From Schleiferiaceae bacterium (GTDB lineage Bacteria; Bacteroidota; Bacteroidia; Flavobacteriales; Schleiferiaceae): a stretch of 64,000 nt of DNA. A program made the position numbers and the translations under genes. Under the pieces are notes generated by a model. That model saw only the letters and a program-made list of their open reading frames with translations, made no database searches and was not told where the DNA came from. The stretch lies in NCBI GenBank assembly GCA_028357285.1, contig JAOMWM010000001.1, positions 62,001 through 126,000 on the forward strand. Direction: 5' to 3'. Shown one piece after another: positions 42,168 through 49,821 of this stretch; within the stretch, counting starts at the first letter, position 1; each line of letters opens with the position of its first letter.

Positions 42168-45107
42168 ATGCGAAATTGGACCCAATTACTTGCCTTATTC
42201 ATCGGGCTACAACTTTCCGCTCAAGATGCGGAGTGGACTTCTATTAAAGACATCAATCCGTTTATTGGTACTGGCGGCCATGGCCACACACATCCTAGTG
42301 CGCAGGCACCATTTGGTATGATCCAATTAGGCCCGAATACCCGTTACGACGGTTGGGACGGCTGCGGAGGCTATCATTATACAGACAGTGCGATGTATGG
42401 ATTTTCGTGTACCCACCTCAGCGGCACGGGAGTAAGCGATTATGGCGATTTGTTGATGCTGCCTTATTCCTCGCCGACCAAAGAGGGGGATCATATCAAA
42501 TTCTTCAAAGAAGACGAACATGCTCAGGCCGGTTATTACGCCTGTATTCTTGACGACGGGACGCGTATTGAAGCTACTGCAAGTGATCGTGCAGGAATCT
42601 TACGAATCCGATTTGGTGAAGGAGGCGAACCTGGGATTATGATAGATCTGAATTTTCGAGACCGAGTCCTCAAAAAATCGTTCGAAGCCACAGGGATTGG
42701 AGAATGGCAAGGAAGCCGGATTTCGGAAGGATGGGCCAGGGAGCAGCATTTCTACTTTGGACTCGAAATCACAGCACGGCCTGATACCGCCATAGAAGTC
42801 AGCGACGGAGTGTATTGGATTCCTATGCCAGAGGGAACTCGGGAAACCACGGTTCTAGTGGGAATGAGCGGAACCTCTGAGCAAGGTGCGTGGAGAAATT
42901 TTGTTGCAGAATTAACCAACAAAAACTTTGAAGAGGTATTTGACGAAACACAAGAGAAATGGGCTAAGGAATTAGCCAAGAGCAAAGTTAAAAGCTCCTC
43001 AGCTGATGACCGTGCCATTTTTTCCACGGCCCTTTATCACGCCTATTCTGTGCCCAATTTGTGGAGCGATGTAGATGGTGCTTATCGCGGTGCAGACGGT
43101 AAAATTTACACCGATACCGAGCATGCACATTACACCGTCTATTCGCTGTGGGACACCTACAGAACAGCACATCCCTTATATACCATTACCCAACCCGAGC
43201 GCACACAGGAGTTTGTGTACGGGATACTCGATATGTACAAGCAACGTGGGCGATTGCCCATATGGGAATTGGCCGGTAATGAGACCGATTGTATGATCGG
43301 CTACCACAGCGTCAGTGTACTCGCCGATGCCATCGCCAAAGGGTACCATACGGATACTGCCCTGACCCTCGAGGCTATGCGTGCAACGGCAGAGATGGAT
43401 GTCTTCGGACTGGGCGCTTATCAGGAATCTGGATTCTTGAGTATTGAGGATGAAAGTGAATCGGTCAGTAAGACTCTTGAGTATGCTTATGACGATGCTT
43501 GTATTGCCTGGACTGCCGAGCGCCTAGGGAACCTCGGAATGATGAGCCGTTATAAGCAACGTGCTTCCGCTTACCGCTCGCTCATTGATCCAGAAAGCGG
43601 CTTTGTACGTCCGCGGACTAATGGAGATTTCTTTTCGCCTTATGCCCCGCAGGAGGTAAATAATCATTTTACCGAAGCTAACGCCTATCAATACAGCTTT
43701 TCCCCAGTGCATGATATAGAGGGTTGGATGGAAGTATTGACCAATTTTAGAGCGGCCCGTGAAGACTGGAATTCACTGCCCCGCAAAAAGCAAGCGATGG
43801 TGGTTAAAAGCAGGCATGATGTGCTCGAGGATATGCTTGACGAACTATTTTCAGCACCAAGCGAAACAACGGGTAGGGAACAAGCAGATATCACAGGACT
43901 GATCGGTCAATATGCACACGGGAATGAACCTTCACACCACATTGCCTACCTCTACAATGCCACCAACAACCCCGGCAAAACGAGCTATTGGGTCAACGAA
44001 ATTCTGAACTCACAATATCAAAATGCCCCAGACGGATTGAGCGGTAATGAAGATTGTGGACAAATGAGTGCGTGGTACGTGATGGCCTCCATGGGACTCT
44101 ATCCGCTGGTACCCGGTCTGCCACATTACCAGCTGAGCACACCCAAATGGGATGCCATTCACCTTGAATTGGCTAGTGGAAAATCATTGGATATAGCAGC
44201 CAATGGAAAGGGGCCTTACCTATCAAAATATAGCCTGGGTGAAGAAGTTATGATGAATAAACAGAAGCGCTTCGTCACTCACGAAAAGCTGCTTGAAGGA
44301 GGTTCCTGGAACGTGGAGCGTAGCACAGATGAAAGACTCTGGAAGACCACGCAACGCTATAAAACGAGCCTCAATAACCCTACGCCTCCTGCACCCATCA
44401 TTCGTGTGAATAGAACTTTCTCTGAGGAAACACCAGTGGAAATTATACCCACGGGCAGCTATGATTTGTGGCGTTATGACCGCTATGAAAACGTGAAATG
44501 GAAAAAGGACCGCAAGGGCCGTGAACGCATAGGTACGGCTTATGATGATGGATTCGTTACTGCAATCACGTCACATTTTGGGTACGGCAATCATATAGCA
44601 AAAGCCGTTTTCACCAAACGCGATGACAATTTCAATGCCGAATGGATCAAAGGAACTCCTACTGCTCAATACACAGCGGGCGGTGCTAGAGCAACTGTAG
44701 ATGGAATTTTGGGAGATACAGATTGGCGCAAGGGCCACTGGATTGGTATTCAAGGGGAAGATGCCATTTTAGAGATTTCCCTAAAAGAACCTAAATCTGC
44801 AGATTCTATTTCCGTGGGGGTATTAAAAGATATTCGAGCTTGGATTGCCCTACCGAATAATGTGACCGTAAAAGTACTTTTTCAAGGTGCAGAAAATTGG
44901 ACAACACTTGGTATAAGGAATTTCGAATATCGAGCACTTTTTGAAGAAGAACCGGTACGACTTTCATTACTCTTCAAAACCGACAACGAAACTCCTGTTT
45001 CAAAAATTAGAGTCTGCTATGAAAACGCAGGTGAATTAATGCCATGGCATCCTGGAGCAGGTTATCCCAGTTACTTTTTCACCGATGAGGTCAGGATAAT
45101 TGACTAA
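42168..45107 (+). CDS. GH92 alpha-mannosidase
   Basis: Exo-acting, calcium-dependent alpha-mannosidase of family GH92, typically acting on mannose chains of N-glycans. The 979 residues start with a short signal peptide (to about residue 19), then the GH92 N-domain INPFIGTGGHGHTHP, APFGMIQLGP and the catalytic barrel with ELAGNETDCMIGYH and GLSGNEDCGQMSAWYV. A C-terminal module follows the catalytic domain. Its start lies 46 bases from the divergent glycosylasparaginase gene; its end overlaps the nadE end by four bases. Confidence 0.95.
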   Translation: MRNWTQLLALFIGLQLSAQDAEWTSIKDINPFIGTGGHGHTHPSAQAPFGMIQLGPNTRYDGWDGCGGYHYTDSAMYGFSCTHLSGTGVSDYGDLLMLPYSSPTKEGDHIKFFKEDEHAQAGYYACILDDGTRIEATASDRAGILRIRFGEGGEPGIMIDLNFRDRVLKKSFEATGIGEWQGSRISEGWAREQHFYFGLEITARPDTAIEVSDGVYWIPMPEGTRETTVLVGMSGTSEQGAWRNFVAELTNKNFEEVFDETQEKWAKELAKSKVKSSSADDRAIFSTALYHAYSVPNLWSDVDGAYRGADGKIYTDTEHAHYTVYSLWDTYRTAHPLYTITQPERTQEFVYGILDMYKQRGRLPIWELAGNETDCMIGYHSVSVLADAIAKGYHTDTALTLEAMRATAEMDVFGLGAYQESGFLSIEDESESVSKTLEYAYDDACIAWTAERLGNLGMMSRYKQRASAYRSLIDPESGFVRPRTNGDFFSPYAPQEVNNHFTEANAYQYSFSPVHDIEGWMEVLTNFRAAREDWNSLPRKKQAMVVKSRHDVLEDMLDELFSAPSETTGREQADITGLIGQYAHGNEPSHHIAYLYNATNNPGKTSYWVNEILNSQYQNAPDGLSGNEDCGQMSAWYVMASMGLYPLVPGLPHYQLSTPKWDAIHLELASGKSLDIAANGKGPYLSKYSLGEEVMMNKQKRFVTHEKLLEGGSWNVERSTDERLWKTTQRYKTSLNNPTPPAPIIRVNRTFSEETPVEIIPTGSYDLWRYDRYENVKWKKDRKGRERIGTAYDDGFVTAITSHFGYGNHIAKAVFTKRDDNFNAEWIKGTPTAQYTAGGARATVDGILGDTDWRKGHWIGIQGEDAILEISLKEPKSADSISVGVLKDIRAWIALPNNVTVKVLFQGAENWTTLGIRNFEYRALFEEEPVRLSLLFKTDNETPVSKIRVCYENAGELMPWHPGAGYPSYFFTDEVRIID

Positions 45108-45889
45108 TGTTTTAAATCGACCGGAATCTCACAGACTGGAATGGGCAGCATTTTGTGCTTATTCGCAGTGTTGAATCGGTCATAAATAGTCATTACTTCG
45201 GCTTCGCGGCCTGAGAACTCTTTTGGAGATTTTCCGGCTTCTTGCTGCTCCATCGCCCATTCAAGTTCAGGATACGATGCGCCGAGCTGGTCTTCGTCCG
45301 TTCTATCATCGCCCCACAAACCGTCAGTGGGTTGCGCGGTAAGTATGCTTTCAACAATTCCTAAATGACGTGCCAGTGCAAAAACTTCAGTTTTATACAG
45401 ATCAGCAATTGGGCTAAGGTCAACCCCGCCATCGCCGTATTTCGTGTAGAATCCCACTCCGAAATCTTCGACTTTGTTTCCCGTGCCGGCAACTAAAAGC
45501 CCATTCGCCTGACCGTGGTAGTAAAGTGTGGACATCCGCAAGCGCGCGCGGGAGTTGGCAAGAGAAAGTTCATGGTCCGCGCCTCCCGGTTGCATAGCAG
45601 CAACAAAGTGGTCGTATACGGGGGTAAGGTCAACTTGAGTGTGCCTTGTGTTGGAAAAGTTAGCAGCGAGCCAATTTTGATGCTCCTGACCACGCGAGGC
45701 TTGGTCGGGATGCTGATGGATGGGCATTTCTAAAGTGAGTACTTCAAGCCCAGTACGGGCACAAAGTGTGGAGGTGAGCGCCGAATCTATTCCACCGCTA
45801 ACACCCACAACAAAACCTTTGACACCTGCGTTCTCAGCATAGCTTTTTAACCAGTTTATAATATGATCTGCCGTTTCCTGTAATTTCAT
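45104..45889 (-). CDS. nadE: NH3-dependent NAD+ synthetase
   Basis: Amidates nicotinic acid adenine dinucleotide to NAD+ with ammonia. The P-loop GVSGGIDSALTS and later LLVAGTGNKVED and GDGGVDLSPIADLYKTEV are diagnostic. There is no N-terminal glutaminase domain, hence ammonia-dependent. The ATG at 45889 (MKLQETADHII) is chosen; the frame's upstream extension is unconserved. It is divergent from gldB with 24 bases between starts. Confidence 0.95.
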   Translation of the reverse strand: MKLQETADHIINWLKSYAENAGVKGFVVGVSGGIDSALTSTLCARTGLEVLTLEMPIHQHPDQASRGQEHQNWLAANFSNTRHTQVDLTPVYDHFVAAMQPGGADHELSLANSRARLRMSTLYYHGQANGLLVAGTGNKVEDFGVGFYTKYGDGGVDLSPIADLYKTEVFALARHLGIVESILTAQPTDGLWGDDRTDEDQLGASYPELEWAMEQQEAGKSPKEFSGREAEVMTIYDRFNTANKHKMLPIPVCEIPVDLKH

Positions 45890-45900
45890 TGCTTTCCCCT

Positions 45901-45908
45901 TAATTTTG
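45901..45908 (+). promoter_or_regulatory. -7 promoter element of gldB
   Basis: TAATTTTG, a perfect TAnnTTTG, ends five bases before the gldB ATG. If used, the transcript would be leaderless or nearly so. A -33 element is not evident. Confidence 0.45.
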
Positions 45909-45913
45909 ACCCC

Positions 45914-46924
45914 ATGAAAGGCACCTACCAAATATACCTCTTCGCGCTCACCTTCGTTGTCGCTATCGGCTTCTTTATTCAACGGAGTTTTAACGGTTCG
46001 GGTTCATTATATCCCATAGAAAATGTTGAACGTCACCCTTGGGATGTGCGTAGTTTTGATAAAGCGCTTTTTGGAGGTGATTCGCTCAACATGACAGCAT
46101 TGACCACGCTATTTCATCCCTTTTTTGACTCTAACCCACTTCCTAATTTTTGGGAACAAGAGCGCAATAACCCAATCTTACGCGATCATTATACCAACGT
46201 CCAAAATCTTATGGACAAGGATGCTATCGCCAATGATCTAAACGCAATAAGTGTACGCGCAAATAGTCTTTTAGGACTGCCGCTACCGAACCAACTGTTC
46301 TTTTATATCAGCGGTATCGATCTCGAATCGCCGTGTATCTATTTTCCCGGAGTAACGGCAAACGATACGTCGTATGCTTTTGTAGGTTTAGATAATTTCT
46401 TGGGCTCTGGCTACCCCGGATACGCGGGAATTCCTGCCTACCAAAGCGTATTGTTACGTCAAAGCCAACTCTCCGTTGCTTATACCCATGCGTTTTTAGC
46501 AACCCTCTCTTTAGAAAACTTCAACGACCCTACCTTAGTCGGTCAAATGGTCTATCAAGGAAAAATTGCACTGGCCACCGAAGCCCTTACCGGGTATACT
46601 ATCACAACCGGCGAAGTTTTAGGTTATGGACCGGAGGAATGGGACTTTTTAGAATCGAATGAATCTAATATTTGGGAAGTCTTCGTGCGTGAAAAATTGC
46701 TTTTTTCTACGGATATGATGGTTCGCCAACGTCTGTCGGAACCGGCACCATTTTCAAAGCTTGGAACCGCAATGGACGCTGATATACCCGGAAGAGTTGC
46801 TCGATATATTGGGTATAAATTGGTGAAGAGCTACGCGGAGAACCACCCCGAACTGAGTTTAAAAGAAATCATTAAAATTCGCGACGCACAGAAATTTTTG
46901 CGCGACGCACAATACAAACCGTAA
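45914..46924 (+). CDS. gldB: Gliding-motility lipoprotein-type protein GldB
   Basis: GldB is needed for gliding in Flavobacterium and is also found in non-gliding relatives, suggesting an envelope role tied to type IX secretion. This 336-residue protein has an N-terminal membrane segment (YLFALTFVVAIGFFI) and GldB-type sequence such as FFDSNPLPNFW, FYISGIDLESPC and the end KFLRDAQYKP. I could not see a lipobox Cys, so it may be anchored by the membrane segment. It overlaps the gldC start by one base. Confidence 0.85.
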   Translation: MKGTYQIYLFALTFVVAIGFFIQRSFNGSGSLYPIENVERHPWDVRSFDKALFGGDSLNMTALTTLFHPFFDSNPLPNFWEQERNNPILRDHYTNVQNLMDKDAIANDLNAISVRANSLLGLPLPNQLFFYISGIDLESPCIYFPGVTANDTSYAFVGLDNFLGSGYPGYAGIPAYQSVLLRQSQLSVAYTHAFLATLSLENFNDPTLVGQMVYQGKIALATEALTGYTITTGEVLGYGPEEWDFLESNESNIWEVFVREKLLFSTDMMVRQRLSEPAPFSKLGTAMDADIPGRVARYIGYKLVKSYAENHPELSLKEIIKIRDAQKFLRDAQYKP

Positions 46925-47268
46925 TGGCTGTACAGAAAGAAAGTGAAATCAGAATTACCGTCGGATTAGATGAAAATAAAATCCCTGAAACTATTACATG
47001 GGATGCCACAGACGGCGGCGTATCAAATGAGCAGGCAAAAGCCCTGATGATGGGTGTCTGGGATGATAAAAATTCCGAATGTCTCCGTATTGATTTATGG
47101 ACAAAGGACATGCTTATGGACGATATGAAACGCATGTACCACCAGACCTTTATTTCAATGGCAGACGGATATGAGCGTGCGACAGAGGATACAGCCTTAG
47201 CAGCAGATATGCGCGACTTCGCGCGTTACTTTGGTGAAAAATCAGGTTTGATTTCGCCGGAGAAATAA
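46924..47268 (+). CDS. gldC: Gliding-motility protein GldC
   Basis: A 114-residue cytoplasmic protein, commonly encoded right after gldB. The sequence (KIPETITWDATDGG, WDDKNSECLRIDLWTKDM, MYHQTFISMADGY) matches GldC. Loss in Flavobacterium reduces but does not abolish motility, and its molecular role is unclear. It shares a base with the gldB stop, so the two are coupled. Confidence 0.92.
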   Translation: MAVQKESEIRITVGLDENKIPETITWDATDGGVSNEQAKALMMGVWDDKNSECLRIDLWTKDMLMDDMKRMYHQTFISMADGYERATEDTALAADMRDFARYFGEKSGLISPEK

Positions 47269-47274
47269 GACGTC

Positions 47275-47895
47275 TTACAGTTTGCGGTACATCTCGGCGG
47301 TAATGCTATTATTTACCTCATCAATGTAGCGCAAGACTTCCTCACGACCGGATCTACCTTCAGCTGAAGTCATAAATACTGGTGGCAAGGCTTCCCATTG
47401 CAATAAAAGTTTCTTCTTGTACTGTGCGATTTGCTTCATTAAGGACGATGAGCCTAGCTTATCTATTTTCGTGAAGACGATCGAAAAGGGTATTCCTTCC
47501 ATACCACACCACTCCATAAATTCTAGATCTATTTTCTGTGGATCGTGACGGCAATCGATCAAGACGAAGGTGTTGATTAAGTTGTCGCGCTTCTTAATGT
47601 AGTTTGTGATCATTTCCTGGAAAATGGCGCGATTCTTCTTTGAAGTTTTCGCGTAACCATAACCCGGTAAATCAACTAGGTACCAATTTTCGTTCACTTC
47701 AAAGTGATTGATTAATTGGGTCTTTCCTGGCCGACCAGAAGTCTTTGCGAGGTCTTTGCGTTGCATCAACATGTTGATCAACGAGCTCTTCCCAACATTC
47801 GACCTCCCGATGAAGGCAAACTCGTTTTTATTTGGTGCAGGGCACTCTTTGAGTTCTGTGGATGATTTTACGAATTCGGCACTGTTAATCTTCAT
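47275..47895 (-). CDS. engB: Ribosome-biogenesis GTPase EngB (YihA/YsxC)
   Basis: Small GTPase needed for 50S ribosomal subunit assembly. The 206 residues have G1 GRSNVGKSS, G2/G3 around SGRPGKTQ and DLPGYGYA, and G4 FTKIDKL. The gene is convergent with gldC and its stop lies six bases from the gldC stop. The start is at the MKINSAEFVKSS ATG. Confidence 0.96.
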   Translation of the reverse strand: MKINSAEFVKSSTELKECPAPNKNEFAFIGRSNVGKSSLINMLMQRKDLAKTSGRPGKTQLINHFEVNENWYLVDLPGYGYAKTSKKNRAIFQEMITNYIKKRDNLINTFVLIDCRHDPQKIDLEFMEWCGMEGIPFSIVFTKIDKLGSSSLMKQIAQYKKKLLLQWEALPPVFMTSAEGRSGREEVLRYIDEVNNSITAEMYRKL

Positions 47896-47950
47896 AGTTC
47901 CTAGGATTGGCGCAAAGTTAGGCCAATTTATTGAGGTACCTCAAAAATCG

Positions 47951-48061
47951 CTATTCACAATCTTATTCACACTCTGTTTTCACTTCTTCCCACTTCTTCC
48001 CACCGCTCTATACAAGGGCTATGATGGAGTTTTAAATTTTTACAGCCAAAAGTTATTCACA
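47951..48061 (+). promoter_or_regulatory. DnaA-box-like 9-mers upstream of mraZ
   Basis: TTATTCACA occurs at 47963-47971 and 48053-48061 and CTATTCACA at 47951-47959, each one or two bases from the DnaA consensus TTATCCACA. They might tie division-gene expression to DnaA, but three near matches in AT-rich DNA can be chance. Confidence 0.35.
47988..48002 (-). promoter_or_regulatory. MraZ-type repeat pair, minus orientation
   Basis: On the minus strand TGGGA occurs at 47998-48002 and 47988-47992 with exactly five bases between. This matches the TGGGA-N5 spacing of the MraZ operator known from other bacteria. A third, degenerate repeat (TGAAA) continues the same period. Confidence 0.55.
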
Positions 48062-48074
48062 ATGTGTATGTTTG

Positions 48075-48089
48075 TGGGAAATCGTGGGA
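48075..48089 (+). promoter_or_regulatory. MraZ operator: two TGGGA repeats with 5-bp spacing
   Basis: TGGGA at 48075-48079 and 48085-48089, 40 to 50 bases before mraZ and directly upstream of the -7 element at 48099-48106. MraZ is known to bind such direct repeats and repress its own dcw operon, so this is the likely autoregulatory site. Confidence 0.65.
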
Positions 48090-48098
48090 CAAGAATTC

Positions 48099-48106
48099 TA
48101 CTTTTG
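48099..48106 (+). promoter_or_regulatory. -7 promoter element of the dcw cluster
   Basis: TACTTTTG, a perfect TAnnTTTG, 21 bases before the mraZ ATG. The nearest TTTG (48071-48074) lies 24 bases further upstream, longer than the recA spacer, so the -33 box is uncertain. The TGGGA repeats fall between the two. Confidence 0.6.
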
Positions 48107-48127
48107 TAAGAGAGCAGTCAAAAACAC

Positions 48128-48601
48128 ATGTTAAACCTCATTGGAGTACACGAATGCAAGATGGATGCGAAGGGTCGCATCAGTCTCCCGGCAGCGCTGA
48201 AGAAGCAGCTGGCGCCGGAGATGCATGATGCATTTGTACTTAAAAGGAGTGTATTTAACAGTTGTTTGGAGTTGTATCCTATGCAGGAGTGGAATACGGT
48301 CATGAACAAGGTCAACACCTTGAACCGGTTTGTCAAAAAACACAATGATTTTATTCGACTTTTTACGGCAGGCGTAAAGCTTGTAGAATTGGACGGTGCG
48401 TCTAGGGTGGGGATCAGTCCCGACCTGAAGGCATTTGCCAACCTTAGCAGTCAGATCGTGCTGAGTGCCCACAGCGGCATCATCGAGATTTGGGATAAGG
48501 ACGCGTATGAAAACGCCGTAAATGTGGATAGTGATGACTTTGGATTGCTCGCTGAAGAAGTAATGGGCGGAAAAAATCCAAGTCAGAATGAGCTATCATG
48601 A
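48128..48601 (+). CDS. mraZ: Transcriptional regulator MraZ
   Basis: DNA-binding regulator of the division and cell-wall cluster that it heads. The 157 residues contain two AbrB-like swapped-hairpin domains, with MDAKGRISLPAALKK near the N-terminus and a second at VELDGASRVGISPDLK. It has candidate binding repeats directly upstream, consistent with autoregulation. It overlaps rsmH by 14 bases. Confidence 0.94.
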   Translation: MLNLIGVHECKMDAKGRISLPAALKKQLAPEMHDAFVLKRSVFNSCLELYPMQEWNTVMNKVNTLNRFVKKHNDFIRLFTAGVKLVELDGASRVGISPDLKAFANLSSQIVLSAHSGIIEIWDKDAYENAVNVDSDDFGLLAEEVMGGKNPSQNELS

Positions 48602-49508
48602 TCCAGTTCTCTTAACGGAATGCCTTGAAGGTTTACGCATCGATCCTACCGGATCGTATGTGGACGTAACCTTTGGCGGTGGTGGTCACAGTAAAGCCGT
48701 ATTAGACCAATTAACGACCGGTACCCTATATGCCTTTGACCAGGATCCTGACGCTAAGAACAATCTTCCCGACCACCCAAATCTCGTTTTTATCGCAGCA
48801 AATTTCCGCTACATAAAGAACCACCTCCGCCTGCACGGGGCTAAAAAAGTAGACGGTATTCTTGCGGATCTCGGCGTCAGCTCACATCAGTTCGATGAAG
48901 GTTCACGTGGATTTTCAATTCGCTTCGACGGTCCGTTAGATATGCGGATGAACCCAGCAATTGGCATTTCAGTAGAAGAGGTTTTAGCCACTTACGAAGA
49001 ACAAGAGCTCTACGATTTATTCAGAAAACATACAGATCTAAAAAGCCTTAAGCCGCTTGTTCACGCGTTGCTACTCGCACGTGTTCAAGCACCCTTGAAG
49101 ACCACTGCGGAACTGCGTGAATTATGCGAACCACTTGCGCCACGCGGCGGATGGCATAAATACATAGCTCAGGTTTTTCAAGGCTTGCGCATGGAGGTCA
49201 ATAAAGAGCTTGAAGTTTTAGAAGACCTCTTGAACGGGTGTATCGATGTATTAACGCCCGGCGGAAGGCTTGTTGTAATGAGCTACCACAGCCTTGAAGA
49301 CCGAATGGTCAAAAACTTTATCAAAGAGGGCAAGGCCACGGGACAAACAGAATCGGACTTTTTCGGTGTGAAACGACTCCCGTTTAAAGCGATCACTAGA
49401 AAACCCGTCGTCGCAACCGCAGAGGAAAACGCAAGAAACCCAAGGGCTACGAGCGCAAAACTGCGCATCGCAGAGCGCTCAGAACACGAATGGAACCGCG
49501 ATGAGTAG
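48588..49508 (+). CDS. rsmH: 16S rRNA (cytosine1402-N4)-methyltransferase
   Basis: Methylates N4 of C1402 in the ribosomal decoding centre. The 306 residues show DPVLLTECLEGL, the SAM motif VDVTFGGGGHS, GILADLGVSSHQFDEGSRGFS and the end MSYHSLEDRMVKNFI, all diagnostic of RsmH/MraW. Overlaps mraZ by 14 bases and ftsL by eight. Confidence 0.97.
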   Translation: MSYHDPVLLTECLEGLRIDPTGSYVDVTFGGGGHSKAVLDQLTTGTLYAFDQDPDAKNNLPDHPNLVFIAANFRYIKNHLRLHGAKKVDGILADLGVSSHQFDEGSRGFSIRFDGPLDMRMNPAIGISVEEVLATYEEQELYDLFRKHTDLKSLKPLVHALLLARVQAPLKTTAELRELCEPLAPRGGWHKYIAQVFQGLRMEVNKELEVLEDLLNGCIDVLTPGGRLVVMSYHSLEDRMVKNFIKEGKATGQTESDFFGVKRLPFKAITRKPVVATAEENARNPRATSAKLRIAERSEHEWNRDE

Positions 49509-49821
49509 GTGGAACAACATATCGTCAAAAATTGGGGCAACGCTGCGTATTAGTGACGAAAGCATCCTACATGCACTGCCATTTGCCGCATGGCTAAGCT
49601 TTTTGGCACTGATTTCAATATACACCAGTCACAGTGCAGACCGCAAGGTGCATGAGATAGAGAAGCTAAGTGAATCCCGTCAAGAACTAGAAGCGGAATA
49701 CACGGAAACGAAAGAGAAATTAACAGAACTCTCGCTAGAGAGTAAGGTATTGCGAAAGGCAGAAGAATTGGGACTTACTGCGCCGACAGAGCGTGCGGAC
49801 AAAATAGTTGTGGAAGAATGA
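49501..49821 (+). CDS. ftsL: FtsL-like division protein
   Basis: A 106-residue bitopic membrane protein: a cytoplasmic N-terminus, one membrane segment (LPFAAWLSFLALISIYT) and a periplasmic coiled coil with heptad-like Leu/Lys/Glu. Size, topology and position between rsmH and ftsI identify FtsL, which activates FtsW-FtsI during septation. The sequence itself is poorly conserved, as usual. It overlaps rsmH by eight bases and ftsI by four. Confidence 0.85.
   Translation: MSRWNNISSKIGATLRISDESILHALPFAAWLSFLALISIYTSHSADRKVHEIEKLSESRQELEAEYTETKEKLTELSLESKVLRKAEELGLTAPTERADKIVVEE

Noticed and set aside
47951-48061. Possible replication origin from DnaA-like boxes
   Set aside because: Only near-consensus 9-mers are present, with no dnaA, dnaN or gidA genes nearby and no AT-rich unwinding stretch; listed only as weak regulatory sites.
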